Positions 41,601 through 51,300 of a DNA stretch of 64,000 nucleotides are shown here, piece by piece (the first letter of the stretch is position 1; the number at the start of each line of letters is the position of its first letter). Both the position numbers and the translations under genes were made by a program. The DNA comes from Asterochloris sp. CNOR1. Lineage: Eukaryota > Chlorophyta > Trebouxiophyceae > Trebouxiales > Trebouxiaceae. Where the stretch lies: positions 1,984,001 through 2,048,000 of the forward strand of contig OZ017751.1 of NCBI GenBank assembly GCA_963969365.1, in the 5' to 3' direction. The notes beneath the pieces were generated by a model. That model was not told the DNA's origin. It ran no database searches and saw nothing but the letters and a program-made list of their open reading frames with translations.

Positions 41601-41954
41601 AGTGCACCCTGCAAGACTGCATTTTTTGCTATCTCTCTGGGAAGCCTGTGCCCGCATGCCATGGATATCAAAGTAGTAGCAGCAGTACTGCCTGATGTAT
41701 CAATATGCGCACCAGTACGCCAGCAAAAGCCTCATATGCCTCCTGCCCTTCATTGCCGTAGTCAAAGTTGCCATCCTCTAGGGAGCCTGCCACATACTCC
41801 AGCACATCTGGATCACCATGACTGCCCAGGACATCCTGCAGAGGAGTTGCCGGGAACACTGAGCTCTGCTGGCTTGAATGCCCAGCACTTCTCACCAAGA
41901 AGGCCTCACCAGCACCTCCCTCCTGACGGCTGCTGGGCCTGAGGGGCCAGGCAT
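32615..41954 (-). CDS. ABCF3: GCN20/ABCF3-type ABC-F ATPase
   Basis: A soluble twin-ATPase that in yeast works with GCN1 to activate the eIF2alpha kinase GCN2. The ATG at 41954 starts a 15-codon exon joining in phase to [20 protein letters not shown], the ABCF3/GCN20 N-terminal domain, continued by [17 protein letters not shown] (near 41300). Next come [20 protein letters not shown] (40620-40560) and a basic linker. NBD1 has Walker [21 protein letters not shown] (near 38995), signature [17 protein letters not shown] (near 36840) and Walker B plus [14 protein letters not shown] (near 36570). After it come [20 protein letters not shown] and the inter-domain linker. NBD2 has [20 protein letters not shown] (34710-34340), signature [16 protein letters not shown] (near 33350) and [20 protein letters not shown] (33270-33050). 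The end splices FHGTFNE in phase to [10 protein letters not shown]-stop (32615). All catalytic motifs are present. It is divergent with MIC60. Confidence 0.92.
34424..34506. repeat. 41-bp tandem duplication
   Basis: Units beginning GCTGTGATGCTCAGACCACG (34424-34464) and GCTGTGATGCTCAGAGCATG (34465-34506) share nearly all bases, including GCATGCCAAGGCC and GTCCTGGGG. They lie in an ABCF3 intron. Confidence 0.85.
35296..35510 (-). repeat. ABCF3 acceptor and exon head present four times
   Basis: The true exon (minus strand, starting 35322, [13 protein letters not shown]) appears on the + strand as TGCACCAGGCTGGCCTGCAG (35309-35328). The intron beyond it carries TGCACCAGACTGGCCTGCAG (near 35397-35416), GTACCAGGCTGGCCTGCAG (near 35459-35477) and GGCACCAGGCTGGCCTGCAG (near 35489-35508). 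Each copy preserves a usable CTGCAG acceptor and the first codons of the exon. Only the copy next to the open exon can give the full protein. Confidence 0.85.
35710..35745 (-). other. 36-nt ABCF3 microexon
   Basis: Twelve codons, [12 protein letters not shown], are bounded by CTGCAG at the 5' side and GTGAGC at the 3' side on the minus strand. It joins in phase to [13 protein letters not shown], together reproducing the conserved ABC-F linker ([20 protein letters not shown]). Confidence 0.8.
40650..40865 (-). repeat. 101-bp tandem duplication including an ABCF3 acceptor
   Basis: The acceptor CTGCAG of the exon [18 protein letters not shown] (40654-40659) is repeated with about 95 bp of intron at 40755-40760 onward. 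Shared stretches include CTGCAGTCGAAG, GGCAGGGTCAGGC and GAGGCTGCATCAGT. A few exon-head bases (GACAGG.CC) are also copied. Confidence 0.8.
41394..41547. repeat. 77-bp near-perfect tandem duplication
   Basis: Units starting CCAAGCGATGACAGCAGGCC at 41394 and 41471 differ at only about three positions over 75 bases. They lie in an N-terminal ABCF3 intron. The high identity points to a young duplication. Confidence 0.9.
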
Positions 41955-42353
41955 TTGGCTAGATCGATGAGGGAGACAGATGTTTGCAATTTGATCAGAA
42001 TGACCTAAGCCTATCGGATAGCTCCTCACAGGTTCCCAGGTTTTGCAGCCAGAAATTGCACCTGGTCTGAATGCTGATCAGACATCCCTAATTACCTCTG
42101 AGTGCAGACAATGCCCGGCTCAAGAGACATGCGGCTCAGCCTCCAGCTTGTGCGGCACTTCAGCTCCAAAGGCAAAGTGAGGCCCTGCAATGCCATCTGA
42201 AATGAGACGTAGCAAGTGTCAAGCAGGCAGTGGAAAAAGACTTTCAGGCTGCCTTGACAATGCCTGCACGCAATGCAGATCTGTGCATGCAGCACATTTT
42301 CAATATCGCAATCGCCATCATGTTGCAGAGCAAGCCCATCAGGACCATCCAGG
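41955..42353. promoter_or_regulatory. Shared upstream region of divergent ABCF3 and MIC60
   Basis: The two modelled start codons are 399 bp apart and point away from each other. The stretch is mostly open on the minus strand from 42550 to 42092, but without exon partners. No core promoter element is evident. Bidirectional promoter function is inferred from layout. Confidence 0.4.
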
Positions 42354-45300
42354 ATGCTGCTGCGAAGATGCCTGCCGCAGAGGGGCCCACGGGAGCGGCA
42401 TCTGCAGACGGCCATCGCCAGCTGCGCTTCACGCGGCCACCACAGGGCACGCCAGCTCCAGGGTCTGCGCAAGCAGGGGCTGCAGGCATAGCAGGTGGGC
42501 CCCACGATGGACAGCTGCTGCACAGTGGGGAATCTGTAGCTCATGCGCAATCAGAGATGTGGCACTGCCGCTTGCTTTAATGTCTGTTCTGCCTTGTGCC
42601 ATTGGCAAGCAATCACCTGCCCCTGCAGGTGGCCAGAAGCCCAGTCCTGCTGCAAGCGGCGCGGACGGTGCCCCCTCTGCAGCAGGGCCGCCTCATTCCG
42701 CAGGATCAGGCCAGTCCAGTGGTGAGCTTGAAGTGGCGCATGCAGGTACCTGGATCACATTGTCCTGTCCTGTCTTGGTGTTGGCGTGTCTCATATCATA
42801 GTGCTTTGCACCCCACTGGAGGCACTCCTGGGGGCCGCATGTCAACTCTCCAAAAACTCTGCAGGCTCTGAGGGGCCAGGCGCACCAGGGCAAGGGCCCC
42901 GTCCCAGCGGGCCTCACCCGGAAGCCAACAAGTGGCTGCTGGCGCCGTTCCTGCCTGTTGATGTGCGCCTGGTGGGGGGCGGCATGCTGGCGCTGGGCCT
43001 CGTTTATTGGTGAGCCGCTCACGCAGGCCATTTGTGGCTGAGAGCAGACATGGGCCAGGCCACCTGCGGCAGCATTGCTGCTTGGAGGTCTACCTCTGGT
43101 TGCATGTGGGTGACAAGGTGGTCATGCAACAAGCTGTGAGGCCAAGAGCCAATAGGGAGGTGTGCCGCCGTGAGTACTCTGTGTCTCTCCTTTGCAGGTA
43201 CAGCCAGCCCTCATCAACAGGGCAGGACCCACCCAGCAGTGATGGCAGCAGCCGCCCCGTCCCGGCAGAAGATGAGCCGCAGGCCGACCCACACAACGTC
43301 ACAGGCAGCAGCTCAGAGGGACAGCACCCTAGCGGTGTAGAGCAACATGAGGGCTCAGATGAGCCCAGCCATGCGTTTGCCCAGCAGGAGCATGAGTCTG
43401 AGCCAGCAGGTGCTGGCGACGGGGGTGCTGAGCCGGCAAAGCGCATCGATGGGGCCCCGATCATGGACCTGTTCAATGAGGCTCTGGGGGTGGGCTCTCG
43501 GCAGCAGGCCAGTGGGGCAGGGCCATCTCCAGATGAGCTGGCGCAGCAGCGCCGCCAGCAGAGCCAGCAGCATGCAGCCGAGCAGGTGGCTCAGCAGGTC
43601 AAGCAGCGTCAGGCCGCGCCCCTGTCCTTGCCTGCCCAGCAGTCAGACGAGCAGGACTCAGCCCACCCCAGCGAGAAGGGGAAGGAACGCCCAGAGGCGC
43701 AGCAGCAAAAGCAGCAGCTTGCGGGGAGGAAGGCTGACGCCATGGGTGCTGGCAAGAAGCCTGCTGCTAAGGAGCAGGAAGGAGGGGTTGGTGGCCTGGC
43801 TGCACAGGCAGCAAAAGTAGCAGGTGCGGCCCTAGGACCAGGTGGCCCCTGAATACATCTCCTGGGATATCAGTGACTGGCCTGACCTAGCAGCAGCAGA
43901 ATTCTATCTTTCAAGTGTGTCAGATCATGTTCGCTGAGCCAGGCACAGGGCTATGTCTGGACCTGCTGTACTGTGGGGACGCACTTGCAGGCGCTGCAGG
44001 TGCCCTCTGTAGGTCATTCGTTCCGGCTTGAATTGCATACTGTTCAACTGGCTGACCTCTGCACACTGCCTGTACTGCAGCAGGGGCTGCAGCCACGCCC
44101 CTGCTGCTTGCTGGCCCATGCCCACTCACCCTGCGCGCAGGGGAAGAGGTGCACAAGGGGCAGCACAAGATGGATGAGGCCATGCATGTCATGAAGGGGG
44201 CCATGGCTGACACCGTGGGGGAGGCCATGTCGCACCTACCGGTCAGTCGCCTGCCACGGCATCTGGGCTCTGCATGGGCTTGAGTCTGCAGCCAGTTGCC
44301 CAACCCCCTCATCTGCTCTGGTGCTGCCTGTGTGTCCCATGGCTGACGCAGCAGGGGAAACCATCTCGCACCTGTGAGTCACTCCCCTGCTGCACCCTGT
44401 CTCTTGTGCTGCTGGCAGCCTGCCGCTGCATACTGCTGTGATCTGCTTGCATCTGTCTGCAACAAATGGCCGTCAAGTGCCTGCTGCACCCTCTTGCCTC
44501 TTCCTGCAGGAGACCTGTTTCCTGTTTCCCCCTCCTGCAGCTGCATCCCTGGTCTTGGCAGTGTGCACGCAGCCTGGTAACCTACTTCCAGTGTAAGGAG
44601 GGTACCATACAGACCTCTAGTCCTGATGCATGCGTCAGCGTAAAGCTGAGCTCATGCTGCAGCGGAAACACAAGGAGGGGAAGCCAGCGCCGGCCAGCAG
44701 CCAGGCTGAGGCTCCCACTGCCAGCCAGCCTGTGCCGGCTCCACGACCGTGGACACCTGCCAAGGGGGAGACTGGGAGCCAAGCCGGCGACCAGCAATCG
44801 CCAGAGGAGGAGCAAGACACCACACCATATGGGCTGGTACTCAGGGTGAGCTGCAGTGCAGCTGTGTGTGCATTTGATGCTGGCAAACATCACACCCTTT
44901 GATGTTAGAGCAGTGAGGGCTGCAAGCTGGTGCTGGTCAGTTTTGCACCTGCCACAGCTATCCATGGTGGCCTCTCCACCTGCCAGAGAGGCACCATCCA
45001 TAGATGCGTGCTGACTGAAGCATTGCCATCCTCCTCTGGCCTCCTCTCGCTGCAAGGCTTGATGCCCCCCCCCCGGGGCCTGTTTAGCATTGTTGCTGGA
45101 ACAGGCCCCTGCTTTCACGCTGCCCCAACCAGTGGCCGCACCTGGCCAGCACCCCCGCTGCGTGCATGCAGGCCCTGCAGCGAGGCGACGGCATGGCTGC
45201 TGACTGGGAAGAGTACAGCCACCGCCACAACCAGGCAGCCCAGGATGCAGAGGTCATCAAGGAGGTCCTGCAGCAGGCCCATGCTCGCCACCAGGTGGGC

Positions 45301-48047
45301 ACACACTTGCATTGGCTGTTTGTGACTCTGTCTCGCAAACAGGGCGGGGGCGGGAGAGGGTGGCTGCGGCTGCATCTGCTGTGTCCATTTTGCAGATGCT
45401 GTGTCCATTTTGCAGAGGCTGTGTCTGCATGCATGTTGAAAGCGGCTACAGGGGCTTGCTCTGCGTGCTCAGGGCGCCCCTGCGGGGGCTTCGTTGGTGC
45501 GCAGCGTACATCAACATGAGCCACAGACACAATGATGGAAGGGGGCACACCTCCTGCAAGTATGGCCATGCCATGAGCGAGACGCAGCATCAGGAGTTGC
45601 CGGGGACCAGTACTGAAAGGCTGGGCAGAGCACAGCCCATGACTGCATGCTGTGCAGAGTAACGCAATATGCTTGAGCTCCTGTGCCTGCCCGGCTTGAG
45701 TGCTGCAGCTGTGTGCCTGCAGGAGGAGCTGCAACATATAGCCTCCCTGGCCAGCGCCCACCAGCGCCGAGCGGACCTCATCTTGGAGGCAGCAGAGGCC
45801 AATGTCGCCCAATTTGAGCAGGTAGGGACCTGCTTGCTGTCGACAAATAAGCATGGGAGCATGTCACCTGCAACCTGCCACCTGAGCTGGGGGAGCTTGG
45901 CGGTGGCACCTCACCGAGCCTGGAGTGTGCGCGCCTGGTCGATGGCCTGCTGTGGCGCTGCCTGGCTAGCTGATCATGCAGTCTGAGCTGTTGCAGTGCT
46001 GAAAGGCTGGGCAGAGCACAGCCCATGACTGCAGGCTGTGCAGAGTGCGGCAATACAGTCAGAAGTCCTGTGACTGCCGGGCCTGAGTCCTGCAGCAGTG
46101 TGCCTGCAGGATGAGCCGCAGCATGCACCCTCCATGGCCAGCGCCCATCAGCGCCGGGCGGACCTCATCTTGGAGGCAGCAGAGGCCAACATTGCCCAAT
46201 TTGAGCAGGTCAGACACCTGCTTACCATCAAACCAAGCACAGAAGCTTGCATGTTGCCTGCAACCTGGTGCCTGGGCGAGGGGGAGCATGATGGTGGCCT
46301 CTCTCACAGCCCCACCTGTGCATGCCTGCCCACTCAGGTCTAGCCAGGTCAACAGGTCGTTAGTCTGCCGCCTGGCTAGACTGTCAAGCGCTGTGAGGGG
46401 TTGCTGAAGGTCAACTCCGGCCTGTGTCGACGCCCTCTAAGATTACAAGGATACTGAGCAAGCAGTGCGCTCATTCTGAGCATGCTGCTGTAGCTGGGGC
46501 GGAAATAAGCTGCTCTCGTGCTCAGCATGCCACTGCCCCTGCAGGCGTTGGCGGAGCAGCAGCAGGCGTCGGACATGCAGCAGGAGCGTGAGCTCAGGCG
46601 GCAGGGGGAGTACATGGCAGCTGCAGCAGCAGAGGCAGTCATTCGTGACTGCGCAGATCGGAGGCAGAGCCTGGACCAGGTGACAGCAGCGCTGCCGACC
46701 GTTTTAAAGCACTGGGGGGGGGGTTGCTTGTCTGAACGGGGTTTGTCAGCATCATGCGGTCTTGATTCAGTGGGTCGCCATGCCTGGCCAAAGGCTGTTG
46801 GCAATCCCTCTGATGAGTTGACGCAATCAGCTAGGCTTGTGGTGGGTGTGTGAGCCTGACACCACCTAGTCTACGAGGCAACTCTGCCAGGGTTTGGCTG
46901 TTCGCACAGTTGTCAAAGTAGTCTCTCTCTTATGTGTCTTCTTGCAAGGCAGACTGCACTTGCTGCTGCAGGTCAGCACCAAGCTGCAGGCGCTACACAG
47001 CGCCTTCAAGAGGCGAAGCGATGAGCGCCAGATCAGCCACACAGCTCACAAGTTGGCTATAGGTGTTCTGGATTTTGACAAGTGCCTGACGGAGGTAGGC
47101 AACCTGCTGTCATTCAGCTTCAGCTGTGTCCCATGCATATTCCAGGCTGCTGTACAGTGTGCTAGAGAATGGCAGCAATGTATATGCTGCAGCTCTGCAT
47201 GCCTCCAGCAGCTGATCTCCAGGCCTCCACGGTTGCTCTGGCAGCTGCCTCTGACCAATCTGTAGCTTCCTCTAAACTGTCTCACTGGCGTTGCAGGGCC
47301 GGGGCTGCCAGCAGCAGCTGCAGCAGCTGAAGGACAGCTGCGCGCAGGATCCTGTGACGCAGGCTGCGGTGGGTGCACTGCTGCAGCATGGTGGCTCGCA
47401 GGTGAGACGTCAGAGCATGTGTGCAGCTGTGTGTGGCGTCTTCTGCAAACAGCACACAGTGCTCAGCACTTGACCAGCTGCACCATGGCTATTGATGCAG
47501 ATTGGACCGCCTCTCCTGCCTGCTAAATATAGGATTTGTGAGTGCAGGCATTGCCCACACGGGCACATCTCATGCACAGGTGGCCTGACGTGCTGAGTGC
47601 TGCGCGGTCGCTGTCCATGCTTCCTGAGGGGCAAGGAGGGCCTCTCTCCCATGCCCTGGCCAGCCTAGCTGGCAGGCTGAGGGTAAGCCATGATGCTTGT
47701 AGCCTTCTGAGGGCCTGCTGCTCTGCAGCCTCTCGCCTGACAGCCTCAGGCGAATACAGGCTGTTCATGACCATTGTCATCACTGCCTGCAGTTTGGAAG
47801 GCCTCGTACTGGGACCCAGCAGCAGCCGCCAGCAGGAATCGATGCAGTGCTGACAGAGTCGGAAGCACTCATGCTCAGTGGGCAGCTAGCGGCCGCAGCG
47901 GACACGCTGCAAGCTGGCACCAAGGGGACTGCAGCATCAGCAGCAGTGGATGACTGGGCCCGTGCTGCCAAAGCACGTGCACTGGCTGAACAGACCAGTG
48001 CAATGCTTCAGGCCCATGCTGCATCCCTTGCTTCTTCACTGTCTTGA
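42354..48047 (+). CDS. MIC60: MIC60/mitofilin, MICOS core subunit
   Basis: Inner-membrane protein that organises crista junctions. The first exon encodes a basic presequence (MLLRRCLPQRGPRERHLQTA, 42354-42462). It joins in phase to a Pro/Ser/Gly-rich exon (42629-42721) and then to 42865-43009, which holds the membrane helix VDVRLVGGGMLALGLVYW. A long Gln/Ala-rich exon follows (43198-about 43842). Coiled-coil exons are MDEAMHVMKGAMADTVGEAM (44140-44238), RKAELMLQRKHKEGK (44638-44847), WEEYSHRHNQAAQDAEVIKE (45168-45294), two near-identical exons (45721-45821, 46110-46208), then 46543-46680, 46970-47095 and 47299-47400. The C-terminal mitofilin domain is LSAARSLSMLPEGQGGPLSH (47581-47682) and IDAVLTESEALMLSGQLAAA to the stop (47792-47047 region end at 48047). 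One join near 47400-47580 is unresolved in phase and may hide a small exon. Confidence 0.88.
44200..44381 (+). repeat. Duplicated exon tail and donor in MIC60
   Basis: The exon end GGCTGACACCGTGGGGGAGG then CCATGTCGCACCTACCG/GTCAGT (near 44205-44246) recurs as GGCTGACGCAGCAGGGGAAA then CCATCTCGCACCTGTGAGTC (near 44341-44382) in the following intron. The copy would encode ADAAGETISHL and still has a GTGAGT donor, so it could serve as an alternative exon end only if an acceptor is gained. Confidence 0.75.
45378..45417. repeat. 20-bp tandem duplication
   Basis: GCTGTGTCCATTTTGCAGAT appears twice in a row (45378-45397, 45398-45417), followed by a partial third copy. Each unit carries a possible acceptor TTTTGCAG. 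It lies in a MIC60 intron. Confidence 0.85.
45613..46280 (+). repeat. Tandem duplication of a whole MIC60 exon with flanking introns
   Basis: A unit of about 386 bp starting CTGAAAGGCTGGGCAGAGCA at 45613 is repeated from 45999. Each unit holds intron, acceptor, a 33-codon exon and donor. The two exons read SAHQRRADLILEAAEANVAQ and SAHQRRADLILEAAEANIAQ, both ending FEQ at the same phase. Both reading frames are intact, so the protein probably contains both copies. Confidence 0.9.
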
Positions 48048-48346
48048 CATCCAGTCAGTGTCCGTGCTATCCAACTATTTTGATCAAGTTTTGAGGGGAG
48101 TGGCACAATGGCCCTGCTGATCAGCATGCTGCTGGTAGACTGCGTTAACATGGTCCTGGTCAAATCACATCTCGCACAATTCATGGCATCTTGGAGGACG
48201 GAGTAGTGGTGGTTTGCAACAGAGGAACAACATCTGCAAGCTGTTTGGTCGATCAGTTAGTCTCAAGACTGCCTCGTGTCCTGCAAATGTGTGGTTGGCT
48301 TGGAGGGCCTGCATGCGCCTGCATGGGCTGAAGACAGGACTTCTTC
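48048..48346. other. Convergent gap between MIC60 and OPR-RAP gene
   Basis: A 299-bp gap between the two stop codons. No exon, repeat or hairpin stands out; it should hold both 3' UTRs. Confidence 0.5.
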
Positions 48347-51300
48347 TCACCCAGCGCAGGGCACTGAGCTGTCTGCTTGATGGTCAGCGCTGAGTGCGGG
48401 GTGAGGGCAACGGTCAAATTCTGGTACGTCAACTGGCTGCTTGGACACCTCCAAGCCCTGTTCATGCTCACGGCGGCTGAGCTCGCTAGCTGGCCTGGAG
48501 CTGCCAGGCGCGCCCACTACTGAGGCCCCATCACTCTGCCAGCTGGGCTCAGCAGTCAATGCCCCCTGTGCTGGTGGCTCCACCGATGTGCTGCGCCGGG
48601 ACTGCATCAGCGCTGCGGCTGCGGGGTCATCCATCTGGCTGCTGGCCCGCTGCAGGACTGCTGGCAGGGTCACCTCCACATGCCCCAGCAGCAGCTGGCG
48701 CAGGTACTGCTGCTGCTTGTCTGGCTGGCCCTGGCACGCCGCCCACTCAAAGTGGGGGATGCTGAGGACTGTCCAGCCGCGTGACTCCAGCAGCTGGCGT
48801 CGCATGATGACACCACCTGCGCAAGACCACACGCACCGTCATATTGCGTGCATCAGAGCCTACAGAGGCAGCCAAAGTTGCCATTTGAGCACAGACTGGG
48901 AACAGCCAGCAGTGTTGCTGCTAGGGCAGCAACCTACAGGCTTCTCTCCGTCCAGGGGCTCCCCTCCAAGCACTGCATGCCTGCAGCAAAACTTGCCTGC
49001 AGTGCCATGCAGCTGATCATGGTCTCTGCCAGTAGCCCAGTGCAGAGTACCCGTATCGGCGCAGCACAATGTAAGCAGGGGATGCGTGCTGGGTCAGGCA
49101 GCTGCAGGGACCTGCCTGTGACCAGGCGCGTGTTGCGCAGGTAGTGCTCGGGCCCGTCCAGCTCCAGGGCCACGCGCTGCCCCGCCACGCAGATGTCCAG
49201 CAGGAACAGGCCGTCCTCTGTGAGTTGCCCCACGCGCTGGGGGACCAGCAGCTGCCCCAGGACCTGGGACACCTCCTTCTGAATCTGCCCAATGGCTCGA
49301 CTGGTTGGCACGCTGGCCTGCCACGCCTGTGGCAGCACCAATGCACTCAGCACAGCCACTTGCCTCCAGGTTTCAGGCAGGCAGCGGCTGGTCGGCACTG
49401 CTTGGCCCGCAGACACCTACTCAATATTCTGGCAGAGCCACAAGGCAGAGGGTGCAGCATGTTCACCCACAGCGCCTGTGATCAGCAGCTTGTGCCTGAG
49501 CCCCACCTGCTTGGCCATGGCCTCCAGGTCAGGGGGCAAAGTGCAGGCGGCCTCGCTCCCTCCCCACATGCGCTGCAGCATCAGCGCCTGGTACAGCATG
49601 CGCAGCATCTCCTCTCTGTCTTCCGGCCCTGCACACCGGCCACAAGGGGGGCAGTCAGTGCTGGGAGCCTCACAGCGTGACTTTGAGACTCTGAGATCAG
49701 CTCTGAGGCACTCTGCACACCCAGTGGCAGCCAGGACATGCGACATCGGTGTGCATGCACAGGTGCCTGCTGCTTACATTGCTGGGCCTGACCCAGTGCC
49801 ATCTGCACAGGGAGTAGCAGCCCCGTCCACATGCCGGCAGGCACCTGCTGCAGGGCGGCAGTGGACCACAGCAGGTCTACGAGGCCCCGGGGGGTGAACA
49901 CCATCTCTGGGTGCTGCAAGGCGCTGGCCAGCGCGGCAAGCAGCGGGGGGCACCTGTGGCCCAGCTTAGCCAGGGCCAGCATGCCCTCACAGATGGCCTG
50001 CAGGAGTGGCAGGGGCAGACATCAGGGAGCAACTGCCACCGGGTGGGGATGCCCCCCGCGGGAGGCAGCACAGTGACACCAGCGAAGGTGCACCCGCTGT
50101 CCCAGCAGTGCTCCCTCCCAGCAATTGCTGACTTGGTGGGGCAGCTGCAAAGGTTGCTGGGAGGGTGGCAGCATGGAGTCGCACTCACACAGCAGTTCCT
50201 TGCAGTCACTGCGCCCCAGCACTGAGCGTGACATACCCACCTGTGGAGGGAACTGTGGCATGTACCACGTCATCCTGGTGGCAATGGCGTCCAGCAGAGC
50301 GGGGCAAGGTTTGTGGCGCAGCGTGGCAAAGGCATGCACCATGCTGGCCAGAGCGGGGCGGGGCACATCCTGCAGGGAGCCAGGGGCAGGTTGCCTGACA
50401 GTCTGCCGCTGTGCAAGCAGTCCAGCTGCTGCTGATTGTGGTGTGGAGGTCCTGAAGGCAGAGCAGGGGGGCGCCTGTTCTGTGCAGAGCCAAATCGACA
50501 GGCGGTGGACGTACAGTCTCATTGAGTGTCCCAGCTTGGCTGACCTGGATCTGCAGCAGCAGCTGCTTGCCAATCCTGTCCATGTCGTCGGCACCCGGGT
50601 AGAAGTCCAGCAGGGCCCAGCCCCAGCACACATTGGCCAGGTGGATGGGCGCAAAGTGCAGCATGCGCTGCCTCACATAGGTGGCGCAGGCCTGCGCACA
50701 GGACGGCATCATCCATTCTCTCCACCCTGGTGTCTCAAGATCACAGATGCCGGCGTCAGGGTGTTAGTCTGGCGGTTGACAAACCAGTGGCCATTCTTTG
50801 TTGTGTGTGAAGGCAAGAGAAAACATCAGACAACTTCACAGTGACGTGGTGGGTAGGGGCTGACCTCGAGAAGAGACGCTCCCGGGTGCCAGTGCAGCTT
50901 GCCAAAGGACCAGATGATCAGCCCCAGCTGCTGAGTGCTCAGCTCTGGCATGCGCCTAGACACCTCCTGCACCATGGCTGCCAGGCACTGGGTGCCTGCA
51001 GGCATGCAGGAAGGAATGGCTGCATCTGCACATGCCTGCCTGCAGCACAGGATCACCAGCAGATCAGCAGAGGGCAATGCTGGAAAGTGCCGAGCGGAGG
51101 CCCCACCTGGGTCATCGCCAATCGCGGCAAAGGCCCAGAACAGGTTGGTCAGCGCCTGAGCTGTGAATTCGGACAGAGTCGCTGCAGCGCGTGAGGCAGC
51201 CACCTGCAGCATCTTGGGATGTTAGCTGAGCACACAGCGTTGGCTGCAGTCCAGCTGCAGAAGAGCGGTAATGAAAGCCTGGCACTGCTGCTGGGCAGCG

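Noticed and set aside
42092-42550. Minus-strand frame of 152 codons with a hydrophobic stretch upstream of MIC60
   Set aside because: It overlaps the MIC60 first exon, whose presequence and phase-perfect splice to the next exons are better supported, and it has no partner exons.
42190-42801. 203-codon plus-strand frame as an alternative MIC60 start
   Set aside because: Its upstream part is Cys/His-rich and unlike a presequence. The start at 42354 gives a basic mitochondrial presequence and joins at phase 1 to the second exon.
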